A stretch of DNA of 64,000 nt from JALOOX01 sp964557955 (GTDB taxonomy: Bacteria; Desulfobacterota; Syntrophobacteria; Syntrophobacterales; Syntrophobacteraceae): contig CAZLCS010000009.1 in NCBI GenBank assembly GCA_964557955.1, forward strand, positions 1-64,000, read 5' to 3'. A program made the translations under genes and the position numbers. Below, piece after piece: positions 17,600 to 26,800 of this stretch. Each line of letters starts with the position of its first letter. Within the stretch, counting starts at the first letter, position 1. The notes beneath the pieces were generated by a model. It was not told the DNA's origin. It saw only the letters and a program-made list of their open reading frames with translations, and did not search any database.

Positions 17600-20029
17600 A
17601 TGGATCTGAAAACGATCAACATCGAAGACGAGATCAAGCTCTCGTATCTCGACTACGCCATGAGCGTCATCATCGGGCGGGCGATCCCCGACGTGCGCGA
17701 CGGCCTGAAGCCCGTGCACCGGCGGATCTTTTACACCATGCACGAGCTCGGGAATGACTACAACAAGCCGTATAAGAAGTCGGCCCGCATCGTCGGCGAC
17801 GTCATGGGTAAGTATCATCCCCACGGTGACGCCGCCATTTACGATGCCACGGTGCGCATGGCCCAGGACTTTTCCATGCGCTATCCCCTGGTGGACGGCC
17901 AGGGGAACTTCGGCTCCGTGGACGGGGACCCGCCTGCGGCCATGCGGTACACGGAAATCCGCATGGCGCGGCTGGCCCACGAGTTCCTCCGCGATATCGA
18001 GAAGGAAACCATCCCGTTTCAGCCCAATTACGACAATTCGCTGCTCGAGCCGACGGTGCTCCCGACGCGGGTGCCCAACCTGCTGCTCAACGGCTCTTCG
18101 GGAATCGCCGTCGGTATGGCCACGAACATCCCGCCGCACAACCTGAGCGAGCTCTGCCGGGGTCTGCTATCCCTGCTGGATGACTCGAGCCTCACCGTGG
18201 CCGACCTCATGAAGTATATTCCGGGCCCCGACTTCCCCACGGCGGGATTCATTTACGGGCGCGAGGGCATTCGGGAGGCGTACGAGACGGGCCGGGGCAC
18301 CATCAAGATGCGGGCCCGCATCGAGGTGGAGGAGTCGGGCAAGCGGACTCATCTCATCATCACCGAGCTTCCCTACCAGGTAAACAAGGCCAAGCTTCAG
18401 GAGCGCATCGGCGAACTGGTCAAGCAGAAGCGGATCGAAGGCATCGTGGATATTCGCGACGAATCCGACCGCGAGGGAATGCGCGTCGTCCTCACCCTGC
18501 GCCAGGGGGACGATCCCAAGGTGGTCGAAAACCAGCTCTACAAGCACACGGCCGTCGAGTCCACCTTCGGGGTCATCATGCTCGCCGTGGTGGACAACAA
18601 GCCGGAAGTCCTCAACCTCAGGGATCTCCTCTTGAACTTCCTGGACTTCCGCCGCGAGATGGTCGTCAAGCGGACCCAATATGAGCTGGCTCAAGCCGAG
18701 AAGCGGGCTCACATTTTGGAGGGTCTGAAAAAGGCCCTGGATCATCTGGATGAAGTGATCGCGCTCATCCGGGCGGCATCGAGCCCCGCCGAGGCGAGGA
18801 CCGGCCTCATGGAGCGCTTCGAGTTCAGCGAGGCCCAGGCTCAAGCCATCCTCGAGATGCGGCTGCAGCGGTTGACAGGTCTCGAGCGCGAGAAGATCAT
18901 TCAGGAATACGAACAGGTTCTCAAGGAAATTGAAAGGCTTCGCCAGATTTTGGCTTCGCCGGCCCTGGTGGACCAGGTGATCCGCGAGGAGGTCGAAGAG
19001 CTCCTCAACCAATACGGGGACCACCGCCGCACCGAGATTGTCGCGGACACGGGTGAGATCAACATCGAAGACCTCATCGCCGACGAGGAGATGGTGGTGA
19101 CCGTCTCCAAGACCGGCTACATCAAGCGCACGCCGCTCGCCATCTATCGCACCCAGAAGCGGGGGGGCAAGGGGAGGACGGGCATGAGCACCCGGGAGGA
19201 GGACGTGGTGACTTTCCTCTTCACGGCATCAGCCCACGACTACCTCCTGCTCCTCACCAACCGCGGCCAGGTCTTCTGGCTGAAGGTCTACGAACTGCCC
19301 GAGGTGGGGCCGGCGGCCATCGGGAAGGCTATCGTCAATCTTTTGCCTTTGCAGAAGGATGAGAAGGTCCAGACGATTCTTCCGGTCAAGGAGTTCAAGG
19401 CAGACCATTACCTGGTGATGGCAACCCGCAACGGGGTCATCAAGAAGTCCGAGCTCACGGCCTATTCCAACCCGCGCTCCACCGGCATCAAGGCCATCGT
19501 TCTGGACGAGGACGACGAGGTCATCTGTGCACGGATCACCGACGGGAACCGCCATCTTTTCCTCATGTCCCAGGCGGGCAAGTGCATTCGGGTGGACGAG
19601 AAGGAGTTTCGTCCTCTCGGGCGGGTGAGTCGGGGCATCCGGGGCATGAACCTTGACGGGGGCAAGCTGGTGGGCATGGACGTCATCGATGAGGGAAAAT
19701 CTATCCTGGTCATCACCCAGAAGGGGTTTGGAAAGCGGACGTCTTCCGAGGAGTATCGCAGCCAGAGCCGGGGCGGAAAGGGCGTCCTGAACACTCGGGT
19801 CACGGACAAGAACGGCGAGGTCGTGGGGTTCCGGCAGGTGGCCGACGAGGATCAGATTCTGATGATTACGGATCGGGGGCGGCTCATCCGGACCCCCGTC
19901 GCGCCCATCCGGCAGGTCGGCCGGGTGACCCAGGGCGTTAAGCTCATGGACCTCGATGAAGGGGAGCAGGTCGTGGATCTGGCTGTTCTTCAGGAGTCCG
20001 ATGATTCGAAGGAGGAAGGGGAGAATTGA
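17600..20029 (+). CDS. gyrA: DNA gyrase subunit A
   Basis: This 809-aa breakage-reunion subunit has the catalytic Tyr117 in AAMRYTEIRM. The N-terminal winged-helix and tower domains are followed by a C-terminal beta-pinwheel with the GyrA-box-like motif QKRGGKG, which distinguishes gyrase from topoisomerase IV. In the quinolone-binding helix the residue equivalent to E. coli Ser83 is Ala78 (HPHGDAAIYD), while the Asp87 equivalent (Asp82) is kept. No good ribosome binding site is seen before ATG 17600. The stop codon overlaps the TTG start of gpsA. Confidence 0.97.
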   Translation: MDLKTINIEDEIKLSYLDYAMSVIIGRAIPDVRDGLKPVHRRIFYTMHELGNDYNKPYKKSARIVGDVMGKYHPHGDAAIYDATVRMAQDFSMRYPLVDGQGNFGSVDGDPPAAMRYTEIRMARLAHEFLRDIEKETIPFQPNYDNSLLEPTVLPTRVPNLLLNGSSGIAVGMATNIPPHNLSELCRGLLSLLDDSSLTVADLMKYIPGPDFPTAGFIYGREGIREAYETGRGTIKMRARIEVEESGKRTHLIITELPYQVNKAKLQERIGELVKQKRIEGIVDIRDESDREGMRVVLTLRQGDDPKVVENQLYKHTAVESTFGVIMLAVVDNKPEVLNLRDLLLNFLDFRREMVVKRTQYELAQAEKRAHILEGLKKALDHLDEVIALIRAASSPAEARTGLMERFEFSEAQAQAILEMRLQRLTGLEREKIIQEYEQVLKEIERLRQILASPALVDQVIREEVEELLNQYGDHRRTEIVADTGEINIEDLIADEEMVVTVSKTGYIKRTPLAIYRTQKRGGKGRTGMSTREEDVVTFLFTASAHDYLLLLTNRGQVFWLKVYELPEVGPAAIGKAIVNLLPLQKDEKVQTILPVKEFKADHYLVMATRNGVIKKSELTAYSNPRSTGIKAIVLDEDDEVICARITDGNRHLFLMSQAGKCIRVDEKEFRPLGRVSRGIRGMNLDGGKLVGMDVIDEGKSILVITQKGFGKRTSSEEYRSQSRGGKGVLNTRVTDKNGEVVGFRQVADEDQILMITDRGRLIRTPVAPIRQVGRVTQGVKLMDLDEGEQVVDLAVLQESDDSKEEGEN

Positions 20030-21066
20030 GCCATCCAACGGGACGTGTAGGGGTCATCGGCGCGGGGAGCTGGGGAACCACCCTGGCAGCCGTACTGGCC
20101 GACAGGGGCTACGAGGTGGACCTGTGGGTCTTCGAAACGGATCTCTTTGAAATCATCCGAGATTCCTGCGAGAATACGTTCTATCTGCCCGGATGCCGCC
20201 TGGACAACCGCATCACGCCCCACAACGATCTCGAGCGGGTCGTCCGGGGGCATACCTTCCTGGTGATGGTGGTACCGTCGCATGTCTATCGTCAGGTGGC
20301 CCGGCAGATGATTCCTTTTCTGGAAAAGGGCACCATCCTGGTGAGTGCCACTAAAGGAATCGAGAATGACACCCTGCTCACCATGTCCGGCATATGGAAG
20401 GAGATTCTACCGGCCGAAGACCTGGTGCACCTGCTCTGCCTCTCGGGGCCTTCTTTCGCTCGGGAGGTGATTCAACGGATTCCCACGGCCATCACCATGG
20501 CGGGGGATCGGCTGGAGGTGGCTCAGGAGGCGCAGCAGGTTTTCTCGACGCCCTATTTCAGGGTCTACACGAGCCTCGACCGTGTGGGTGTGGAGCTCGC
20601 CGGGGCCCTCAAGAACGTCATCGCCGTGGCGGCAGGGGCCTGTGACGGCCTCGGCTTCGGCCACAACACGCGGGCTGCCCTCATCACCCGCGGCCTTGCC
20701 GAGATCACCCGTCTGGGAGTGCGGATGGGAGCACACCCCCTGACCTTCAGCGGACTCTCCGGCATCGGGGATCTTCTCCTGACCTGTACCGGCGATCTCA
20801 GCCGCAACCGGACCGTTGGCGTGCAGCTGGGGCGGGGGAGGAAGCTCAGGGACATCTTGAGTGAGATGCGTATGGTGGCTGAAGGGGTGAAGACGGCTCT
20901 ATCAGTACACGCGCTGGCTCAGCGCATGGAAGTGGAAATGCCCATTTGCGAGCAGGTCTACAAGGTGCTCTACGAAGACAAAGACCCCAAAGCGGCTGTG
21001 CGGGACCTCATGGATCGTGATTTGAAGCACGAAATGGATCTCGAGTACCATTGCCAGGTGGATTAG
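20026..21066 (+). CDS. gpsA: Glycerol-3-phosphate dehydrogenase [NAD(P)+]
   Basis: This 346-aa cytoplasmic enzyme reduces dihydroxyacetone phosphate to sn-glycerol 3-phosphate for phospholipid synthesis. The Rossmann motif GAGSWGTTLA opens the protein. The catalytic Lys region is AGALKNVIAVAAGACDGLGFG, followed by NTRAALITRGLAEITRLG. The start is TTG 20026, whose last two bases are part of the gyrA stop TGA; GGAGGAAGGGG lies just upstream, so translation is coupled to gyrA. No ATG start is available before the Rossmann motif. Confidence 0.95.
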   Translation: MSHPTGRVGVIGAGSWGTTLAAVLADRGYEVDLWVFETDLFEIIRDSCENTFYLPGCRLDNRITPHNDLERVVRGHTFLVMVVPSHVYRQVARQMIPFLEKGTILVSATKGIENDTLLTMSGIWKEILPAEDLVHLLCLSGPSFAREVIQRIPTAITMAGDRLEVAQEAQQVFSTPYFRVYTSLDRVGVELAGALKNVIAVAAGACDGLGFGHNTRAALITRGLAEITRLGVRMGAHPLTFSGLSGIGDLLLTCTGDLSRNRTVGVQLGRGRKLRDILSEMRMVAEGVKTALSVHALAQRMEVEMPICEQVYKVLYEDKDPKAAVRDLMDRDLKHEMDLEYHCQVD

Positions 21067-21069
21067 ACC

Positions 21070-22455
21070 ATGCCTCATACGGTTCCCGGGAAGATCTTCG
21101 AGCGTGTCCGCGAGAAGAAGGAAAGCTACCGCCGGTATGATTTCGAGAAGCTTCAAGAGGAGGCGTTTGCGACCTTTTTCGACCTGGCACAGGAGCACAC
21201 CAATCTCGAGACGCTTTACCTGATTTGTGTGGCGGTCCCGAAGGAGTTCTTCGATCTGGAAAGCCGGCTTTACGTCCTTCACCCCAGGTCGTTTCAGCTC
21301 GAGAAGGTGTGCACCAGCGAAGAAGGCCTCGTGCCTGAAGAGAAGCGGCTCGACTTCGATCTTTCCGTCACCGAAGGGCCGGTGGAGACTGAAGCGAGCT
21401 GGGTTTTTCCAATCCCCGGCAACCAGGCACTGGTCCAGTGGACACCGATCTTGGGTCAGAGCCAGACTCTGGGAATGTTCGAGATTTATCCCAAGCACAA
21501 AGTCGATGCCAAAAACCACTTCTTCCTGGAGAAGTTCACCAACCGCATCGGCTACAATCTCCACATGAAGCTGCTCATTCAGCAGCACTTCGACCACATC
21601 AAGTTTGTCAATCAGCTGGTGGCGGACATTGAGCACAATGTCATCTCACCCAATCTCTACTACAAGCTCTTTCTGATCCGACTCAAGAAGCTCCTCGGAT
21701 CCTATCGGCAGGCCCAGAAGGAACTGGGAGACATCATGCTGTTTCTTCGAAATCAGAACGAGCAGCTTTACAACCACCTGGTCAAAATCCAGAACCCTCT
21801 TCGCGACTCCAACATTCAACTGGAGCAGGAATACAGGGCTCTGAGGGAGCACTATGAGCACACAAGCCTTTTCCTGGAAACACTTTTGCGAAGGGACCAT
21901 TTCGAAAAGGGAACTTACGTCCTGAGGAAACAACCGTGCAATTTCAGGACGGAGATCATTGAACCTTTGCTGGAGCGCCATCGTCCACAGTTTGAAAAGC
22001 GGAAGATCAAGATCGACAGCCACTTTCAAAGTGTGCCCGACGAACAGATCACGCTCCTCGTGGATAAGGGGCTGATTTCCCAGGTCTTCGACAATTTTCT
22101 GACCAATGCCATCAAATACACGCAGAAGGTTGAGGATCAATTCGGCCACAGAATCAAGCTGTTTTCTTACAGTCGGGAAATCCTCAAAGACCATTTCGGT
22201 GAGGGGATCCACGGAGTACGGTTCAATTTCTTCACGACGGGCAAACCGCTTTCGCTGGAAGATTCGCGAAGGGTCTTCGAAGAGGGATACCGTGCCAGTG
22301 GCTCGGCCCAGGAACGCGGTTCCGGTCACGGTCTCCACTTTGTCAGCAATGTGGTCGAAATTCACGGCGGCAAGGTGGGCTGCAAACCACAGCGATTCGG
22401 GAACCTTTTCTATTTCGTTCTTCCGATGAAAGAGGAGGAGCCCCTCCAGGAGTGA
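21070..22455 (+). CDS. Histidine kinase-like ATPase with atypical H-box
   Basis: This 461-aa soluble protein starts three bases after the gpsA stop. The N-terminal 165 residues look like a GAF-type sensory region. A helical segment has a candidate phospho-acceptor His189 (DIEHNVISPN), which departs from the usual HE/HD-x-x-x-P H-box. A coiled coil follows, then a HATPase domain with N-box VFDNFLTNAIKYT and a G-box GSGHGLHFVSNVVEIHGG; the first G-box is weak. It is probably a histidine kinase but might be an ATPase that no longer phosphorylates. No response regulator is adjacent. Confidence 0.75.
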   Translation: MPHTVPGKIFERVREKKESYRRYDFEKLQEEAFATFFDLAQEHTNLETLYLICVAVPKEFFDLESRLYVLHPRSFQLEKVCTSEEGLVPEEKRLDFDLSVTEGPVETEASWVFPIPGNQALVQWTPILGQSQTLGMFEIYPKHKVDAKNHFFLEKFTNRIGYNLHMKLLIQQHFDHIKFVNQLVADIEHNVISPNLYYKLFLIRLKKLLGSYRQAQKELGDIMLFLRNQNEQLYNHLVKIQNPLRDSNIQLEQEYRALREHYEHTSLFLETLLRRDHFEKGTYVLRKQPCNFRTEIIEPLLERHRPQFEKRKIKIDSHFQSVPDEQITLLVDKGLISQVFDNFLTNAIKYTQKVEDQFGHRIKLFSYSREILKDHFGEGIHGVRFNFFTTGKPLSLEDSRRVFEEGYRASGSAQERGSGHGLHFVSNVVEIHGGKVGCKPQRFGNLFYFVLPMKEEEPLQE

Positions 22456-22474
22456 ATGCCGCGAACAGCATGCA

Positions 22475-23191
22475 TCAGCTCCCTTTGTATTCTCTCAGCA
22501 TGTGAAGATAAATGGCCCTGGCCTCCGCCTCGGGAAGCCGATCTTCGGAAAACGGAGGCATGATGGTAATGGAGCCGTCCCGAGCCTTGGGATTTCGAAT
22601 GTAGGACAGGAATGTCTCGAAATCCTTCAGTTGGGGCGCGGTCCTGGGAGCCAACTTCGGTTTGAACGGATTCTCCCCGTTGGGATGGCACGATACACAC
22701 GCCTTGACATAGGCCTCCGCACCTTCCTGACCCGACGTCGACACCGATGTTTCGGGGACCTTGAGGCTCGAGAAGACGAGCTCCCCACCAAAATAGCCCA
22801 GTCCTGCTGATGTCAGAAAGCCCAGGCAGAGAAAGAAGATGAGAGTTCTCCTCACGACGTGAGCTCTTCTCTCCAGAAGCAGGCAAATGAGAAGGATGAC
22901 CGCAAATGCAGGGGCCAACAAAATCTTCATCCGGACGGGGAACAGCCAGGCCCCCCCGTAGAAATGAAGCCAGTCGATGACACCAAAGCCAGCCGCAGGG
23001 AAGACGCCGATGAAGGCCAGTACCGTGCAGTGTCTCGCAGTGGGGCCCAGGGACGTTTTGCCCAGCAAACGAGCCAGAATTGCGAAGATGAAAGCTCCGG
23101 CCATCATGCCTAGAGGAAGGTGTGTCATGGGGGCATGCAATGGATGCGTGTAGCCCATCTCCCTGAGAAAACCATAGAGTGATTCAATCAT
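22475..23191 (-). CDS. Membrane-bound c-type cytochrome with DUF2231-like membrane domain
   Basis: This 238-aa protein combines four predicted membrane helices (about residues 20-140; HPLHAPMTHLPLGMMAGAF begins the DUF2231-type domain) with a periplasmic C-terminal monohaem domain. The haem motif is CVSCH, and a distal Met ligand is probably in IMPPFSEDRL. Such fusions are thought to carry electrons at the membrane. The gene is convergent with the preceding kinase. The membrane domain has conserved His residues that could bind another haem, which I infer from family resemblance. Confidence 0.8.
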   Translation of the reverse strand: MIESLYGFLREMGYTHPLHAPMTHLPLGMMAGAFIFAILARLLGKTSLGPTARHCTVLAFIGVFPAAGFGVIDWLHFYGGAWLFPVRMKILLAPAFAVILLICLLLERRAHVVRRTLIFFLCLGFLTSAGLGYFGGELVFSSLKVPETSVSTSGQEGAEAYVKACVSCHPNGENPFKPKLAPRTAPQLKDFETFLSYIRNPKARDGSITIMPPFSEDRLPEAEARAIYLHMLREYKGS

Positions 23192-23713
23192 TTTTCATAC
23201 CGCTCCATTCGTGCATCGAGGGCCCCTCAGGCAGTCCGAGGTGTTGGTGGATTGTCTTCCTGAAACACTTCCCAAAGCCTCATGATCGCTTTTAGCTCAT
23301 TTGAGCCCTCAAGAACAGGCCATGTTTCTTGAGTAAGCTATGAAGCGGTCTGTGATCGTCTCTTTCACTTCATCGCCGAGAGGGTGCCGTGCATTCCCGA
23401 TGCTCGAATGCGGGATCCTCAACTCCAAGGACGGGAGGCTTTTTGCCCGGTTTTGATTGGGACGAGCAGAATCTGTTTGGCATTTTTTTGGCATATTGCG
23501 ACTCTTCGTTATTGTGTTTATGTGGACCCGGCAGTATCTAATCTCGGTCGGCCGGGACGGCCTCAAGGCTGACGAGTGTCGGGGCCAGGACCGAAGGAAT
23601 AGAATACCGACCAGGTTTTTGGATGGACAGGATTCATTTTTGACGCAATCTATCACACAGGGAGCGGATAAAGACGCGGGGTTTGCAGGGCTCCCGACTT
23701 GGGGAACAAGCTC
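23192..23713. other. Long intergenic region, probable promoters only
   Basis: About 520 bases between two divergent genes. A 142-codon minus-strand frame (23309-23737) runs through it but shows no domain, no ribosome binding site and unusual composition; I do not call it. Near 23478-23498 the plus strand has TTGGCA and GGCAT spaced roughly like a -24/-12 sigma-54 promoter, but the -12 half is imperfect. Otherwise nothing is recognised. Confidence 0.4.
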
Positions 23714-25375
23714 ATGAGCACTCAGAGTCCCAGACAAGACATTGAACGGCTGTCACTGATCATGATTGATGTTCTCAAAGCTCTTTCGGCAGCTCGACAG
23801 CCCCTGACACCTACCTCTCTTCAAAAGGCCTTCTCGGAAACGACGTCGCTCCTGGAGCTTCTGACTCCACCCTCTCCCCCGTCGCCAAAATGGACGCACA
23901 AACGCGAGCAGGTTCAGCCCCCCACGTTGACGAATGCAGCCGACCTGGATGCCCTTCGCACAGAACTGCAGGACAAACAAGAAGCGGAGAAGCGCCTCTT
24001 GAGACAGGCAGCAGGTCTGGATGCAGAGATCGCGCGAATCCGGTATTTCTACAAACGGGCCATGCTGACTCTTCTTGCCCTGACCGACGACCCCAAGAAC
24101 CAGCATCTCATGTCTGAAATCGAGGAGCTTCGTCAGCTTATTTCTGTGGAAGCCGATGTGGAGACTCAGTTTCAGTGCCTTCAAAAGCTCAAGGAAAGAG
24201 TCATCAAGGAGACTCCTGAGGAGGATCGAACCCAGGAGTTGCCGCAACTGGATCCACATGCCCAGTGGCTCCAGCACTCATCCCTGGAAATTGAGATCGA
24301 CCCCGTCAAAAAGGAGCATCCCTACGCCATTCTGGTCAAGAATGCATTTCTCAAGATCCTGAACCAGTTTGAACTGGTGAGCGAACAGGCGGACCCGGAA
24401 CGTTACATGGATCTGCGGAAGCGATTGACGGAGTGTCAGGACTTGGACGCTGTCGTTGCCATTGGCGAAGAGATCGTTGCGCTGGTCCGGTCTTACATGG
24501 GGCGAGTGGTTCGTGAGCAGGATCAGGTCACCAACTTTGCCCGGGAAGTCGGAAAAAACCTGCTGGACGTGGAAAAGCACTTGATGAGCCATCTCAAGAG
24601 TGCCAAGGACGGCCAGCAGGCGAATTTCGAATTTCATCAGACTCTCGGAGGTCAGATGGAGGGTATCCGCGAGTCCTTTGTGATCGGGCAATCCATCAAC
24701 GAGATCCGGGGTTTTGTATTTGCCAAGCTCGCCGTGATCAGAAATGTCATTGAGAACAAGGCCAAGGAAGACGAAACCCGATATCAAAAGGCGTGCACTG
24801 AAATCGAAGACCTTCAGAAGAACATTCGAAACATGAAGGAGGAGATCGGCCAGGCCAAGGAGCGAACCAAAACCCTGGAGCGAGAAGTGCTCCTGGACGG
24901 CCTGACGGGTATCCACAACCGGCGCGCCTACGAACAGCATATCATGGAGGAAATGCAGCGATTCCGCCGCTACCAGCAGACCTTTTCACTCATCCTGTTC
25001 GACGTGGACCGCTTCAAGGACCTCAATGATCGGTTCGGACACCGGGCGGGGGACAAGTGCCTTAAGGAAATCATCAATCGGATCAAGTTGTGCATTCGCA
25101 ACACCGACTTTCTCTCCCGCTACGGGGGAGAGGAGTTCGCCATCATTCTTCCGGGAACCAATCGGGAGGGCGCCTGCATCGTGGCGGAAAAGGTCCGTCG
25201 CGCCATTGAGATGACGCGGTTCTATTTCCAGAATCAGGCCATACCCGTCACCATCAGCCTGGGAGTCACTGAGGTCCGGGAGGCGGATCCGGAGCCGGAA
25301 ACCGTCTTCGCCCGCGCCGACGATGCGATGTACAGGGCAAAACGGGAAGGTCGCAACCGGGTGTGCGCTCTCTGA
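23714..25375 (+). CDS. Diguanylate cyclase (GGDEF domain) with long helical sensory region
   Basis: This 553-aa soluble protein makes cyclic di-GMP from two GTP. The C-terminal GGDEF domain (about residues 395-553) contains DGLTGIHNRRAYE, the Mg2+/GTP residues in FDVDRFKDLNDRFGH and the active-site loop RYGGEEF. An RxxD inhibitory site (RNTD) lies five residues before the loop, so product feedback is expected. The first 390 residues are mostly helical and coiled coil without a recognised sensor; the segment around DGQQANFEFHQTLGG is of a kind found in other delta-proteobacterial GGDEF proteins. ATG 23714 is preferred over TTG 23699 although the ribosome site is weak. Confidence 0.9.
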   Translation: MSTQSPRQDIERLSLIMIDVLKALSAARQPLTPTSLQKAFSETTSLLELLTPPSPPSPKWTHKREQVQPPTLTNAADLDALRTELQDKQEAEKRLLRQAAGLDAEIARIRYFYKRAMLTLLALTDDPKNQHLMSEIEELRQLISVEADVETQFQCLQKLKERVIKETPEEDRTQELPQLDPHAQWLQHSSLEIEIDPVKKEHPYAILVKNAFLKILNQFELVSEQADPERYMDLRKRLTECQDLDAVVAIGEEIVALVRSYMGRVVREQDQVTNFAREVGKNLLDVEKHLMSHLKSAKDGQQANFEFHQTLGGQMEGIRESFVIGQSINEIRGFVFAKLAVIRNVIENKAKEDETRYQKACTEIEDLQKNIRNMKEEIGQAKERTKTLEREVLLDGLTGIHNRRAYEQHIMEEMQRFRRYQQTFSLILFDVDRFKDLNDRFGHRAGDKCLKEIINRIKLCIRNTDFLSRYGGEEFAIILPGTNREGACIVAEKVRRAIEMTRFYFQNQAIPVTISLGVTEVREADPEPETVFARADDAMYRAKREGRNRVCAL

Positions 25376-25394
25376 TACAGTGGGGCTCAGAGTC

Positions 25395-26270
25395 ATGAAG
25401 CGGTTGCTCATTACAGGCGCCGGCGGCTTTCTCGGCTGGAATCTTTGCCGGGAGTTGAGGAAACGATGGGAAATCGTGGCAGTGGTCCGATCGCACCCGG
25501 TGCCCATGGAAGATGTCCGCTCTGCTGCGGTCGATCTTACGGATGCTGCTGCAGTGAGGCGGATTTTCGCTGTGGTGCGTCCCGACGGGGTCATCCATGC
25601 TGCTGCTGCAGCGAAGCCCGACTTCTGCCAGCTGCACCCCCTGGAATCGGCGAGGATCAATGTGGACGTCCCGATCCTCCTGGCCGACCTGTGTGCCGAT
25701 ACCGGAATTCCCCTGGTCTTCACTTCTTCAGACCTGGTCTTCGATGGTAGAAATCCACCTTACAGGGAAGATGATCCCGTATCACCGTTGAGTGTTTATG
25801 GGGAACAGAAGGTGAGAGCCGAACAGGAGATTCTGCGACGCCATCCGGCAGCGATAGTGTGCAGAATGGCTCTGATGTTCGGAGACGGAGGTCCTCACGG
25901 GGCGAGCTTCCTGGAGCCGATGGTTCGAGCCATGCGCCAGGGTATGGAGTTGAAGCTCTTCACGGATGAATTGCGGACTCCCATCAGCGGACGGGATGCA
26001 GCACTGGGTCTGGAGCTGGCCCTCCGAAAAGCTTCAGGGCTTTTGCACCTCGGAGGACCCGAACGAATATCTCGCTATGCTCTCGGCTCCATGATTTCAG
26101 ACGTGTTCGGCATTCACGAACCACGGTTCATTGCCGCTCTTCAGTCCGAAGTCCCGACACCGGCACCCCGGCCTCCTGATGTCTCCCTCGACTCCTCCAA
26201 GGCCCTTCGCCTGGGTTTCAGGCAGACACCGCTCCGCAAATCACTCCGTGAACTGGCGGCTGCATTCTGA
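25395..26270 (+). CDS. SDR-family dTDP-4-dehydrorhamnose reductase-like protein
   Basis: This 291-aa NAD(P)-dependent short-chain reductase/epimerase of the extended RmlD type has the Rossmann motif TGAGGFLG at the N-terminus, DGVIHAAAAAKPD and the catalytic YGEQK (YxxxK; residues near 135-139). RmlD reduces dTDP-4-dehydrorhamnose for surface polysaccharides, but no other rhamnose genes are near, so the sugar is uncertain. The true start is taken as ATG 25395; a longer frame reaches into the end of the cyclase gene. The gene follows the GGDEF gene by 19 bases and may be cotranscribed. Confidence 0.82.
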   Translation: MKRLLITGAGGFLGWNLCRELRKRWEIVAVVRSHPVPMEDVRSAAVDLTDAAAVRRIFAVVRPDGVIHAAAAAKPDFCQLHPLESARINVDVPILLADLCADTGIPLVFTSSDLVFDGRNPPYREDDPVSPLSVYGEQKVRAEQEILRRHPAAIVCRMALMFGDGGPHGASFLEPMVRAMRQGMELKLFTDELRTPISGRDAALGLELALRKASGLLHLGGPERISRYALGSMISDVFGIHEPRFIAALQSEVPTPAPRPPDVSLDSSKALRLGFRQTPLRKSLRELAAAF

Positions 26271-26310
26271 GGGTCTTTCCAACCAGTGTTGTTCGTAGTG
26301 CTGCCGTCGT

Positions 26311-26778
26311 TCAGGAGTTGCGAATTGCCGACAACTCCGCCATTGCACGTTCATACAGTTCGGCCTCACCGATCCTGCCATTGACGAAGTCACTCCAGGT
26401 CGAGAAGTTGTGGAAGAAGTGAACTCCTACGCCGGCATCTTTGCAGGCTTTCCGATAGATCCTGTTCGCCAGTGCTGCGCGCTCCTTCTTTTCATCATCA
26501 TGCAGGTTTTCGTTCACGTCCTCTTTCTCGATAATCAAGTATTTCCCAAAGCTCTGAGCCAGCTGTTCGATTTCCCGACGCGCCTCTGCATCCAGTTGAG
26601 CCTGATCGATCTCTCCATCCACGTATTTGTTCCACGCGGTGAAATCCCCCCAGGCCGAAACGTGGACCCCAGAGTCCTGGCATGCCTGATTGCATAGCTC
26701 CCTTGCCCGAATGGAACGATCCTCTTCTGAATCCTCCGGGTGGATGGCCTCATATTCCGGCGTTTCATTTTCACTCAA
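26311..26778 (-). CDS. Protein of unknown function with an internal duplication
   Basis: This 155-aa acidic, soluble protein is not recognised. It consists of two copies of a roughly 50-residue helical unit. Copy one (about residues 22-72) has ELCNQACQDSGVHV, AWGDFTAWNKYVDGEI and AEARREIEQL. Copy two (about 100-152) has RIYRKACKDAGVGV, FHNFSTWSDFVNGRI and YERAMAELSAI. Shared positions include C-x-D-x-GV, F-x-x-W-x-x-(Y/F)V-(D/N)G-x-I. The Cys in each copy is conserved. It lies 22 bases upstream of nothing but downstream of pyrE's neighbour on the same strand, and probably starts the transcript leading into pyrE. A strong ribosome site is not obvious. Confidence 0.7.
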   Translation of the reverse strand: MSENETPEYEAIHPEDSEEDRSIRARELCNQACQDSGVHVSAWGDFTAWNKYVDGEIDQAQLDAEARREIEQLAQSFGKYLIIEKEDVNENLHDDEKKERAALANRIYRKACKDAGVGVHFFHNFSTWSDFVNGRIGEAELYERAMAELSAIRNS

Positions 26779-26800
26779 GGTCTTCTCCTCTGCTGTCTTG

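Noticed and set aside
23309..23737. 142-aa minus-strand frame in the gap before the diguanylate cyclase
   Set aside because: No start signal, unusual composition, overlaps the cyclase start.
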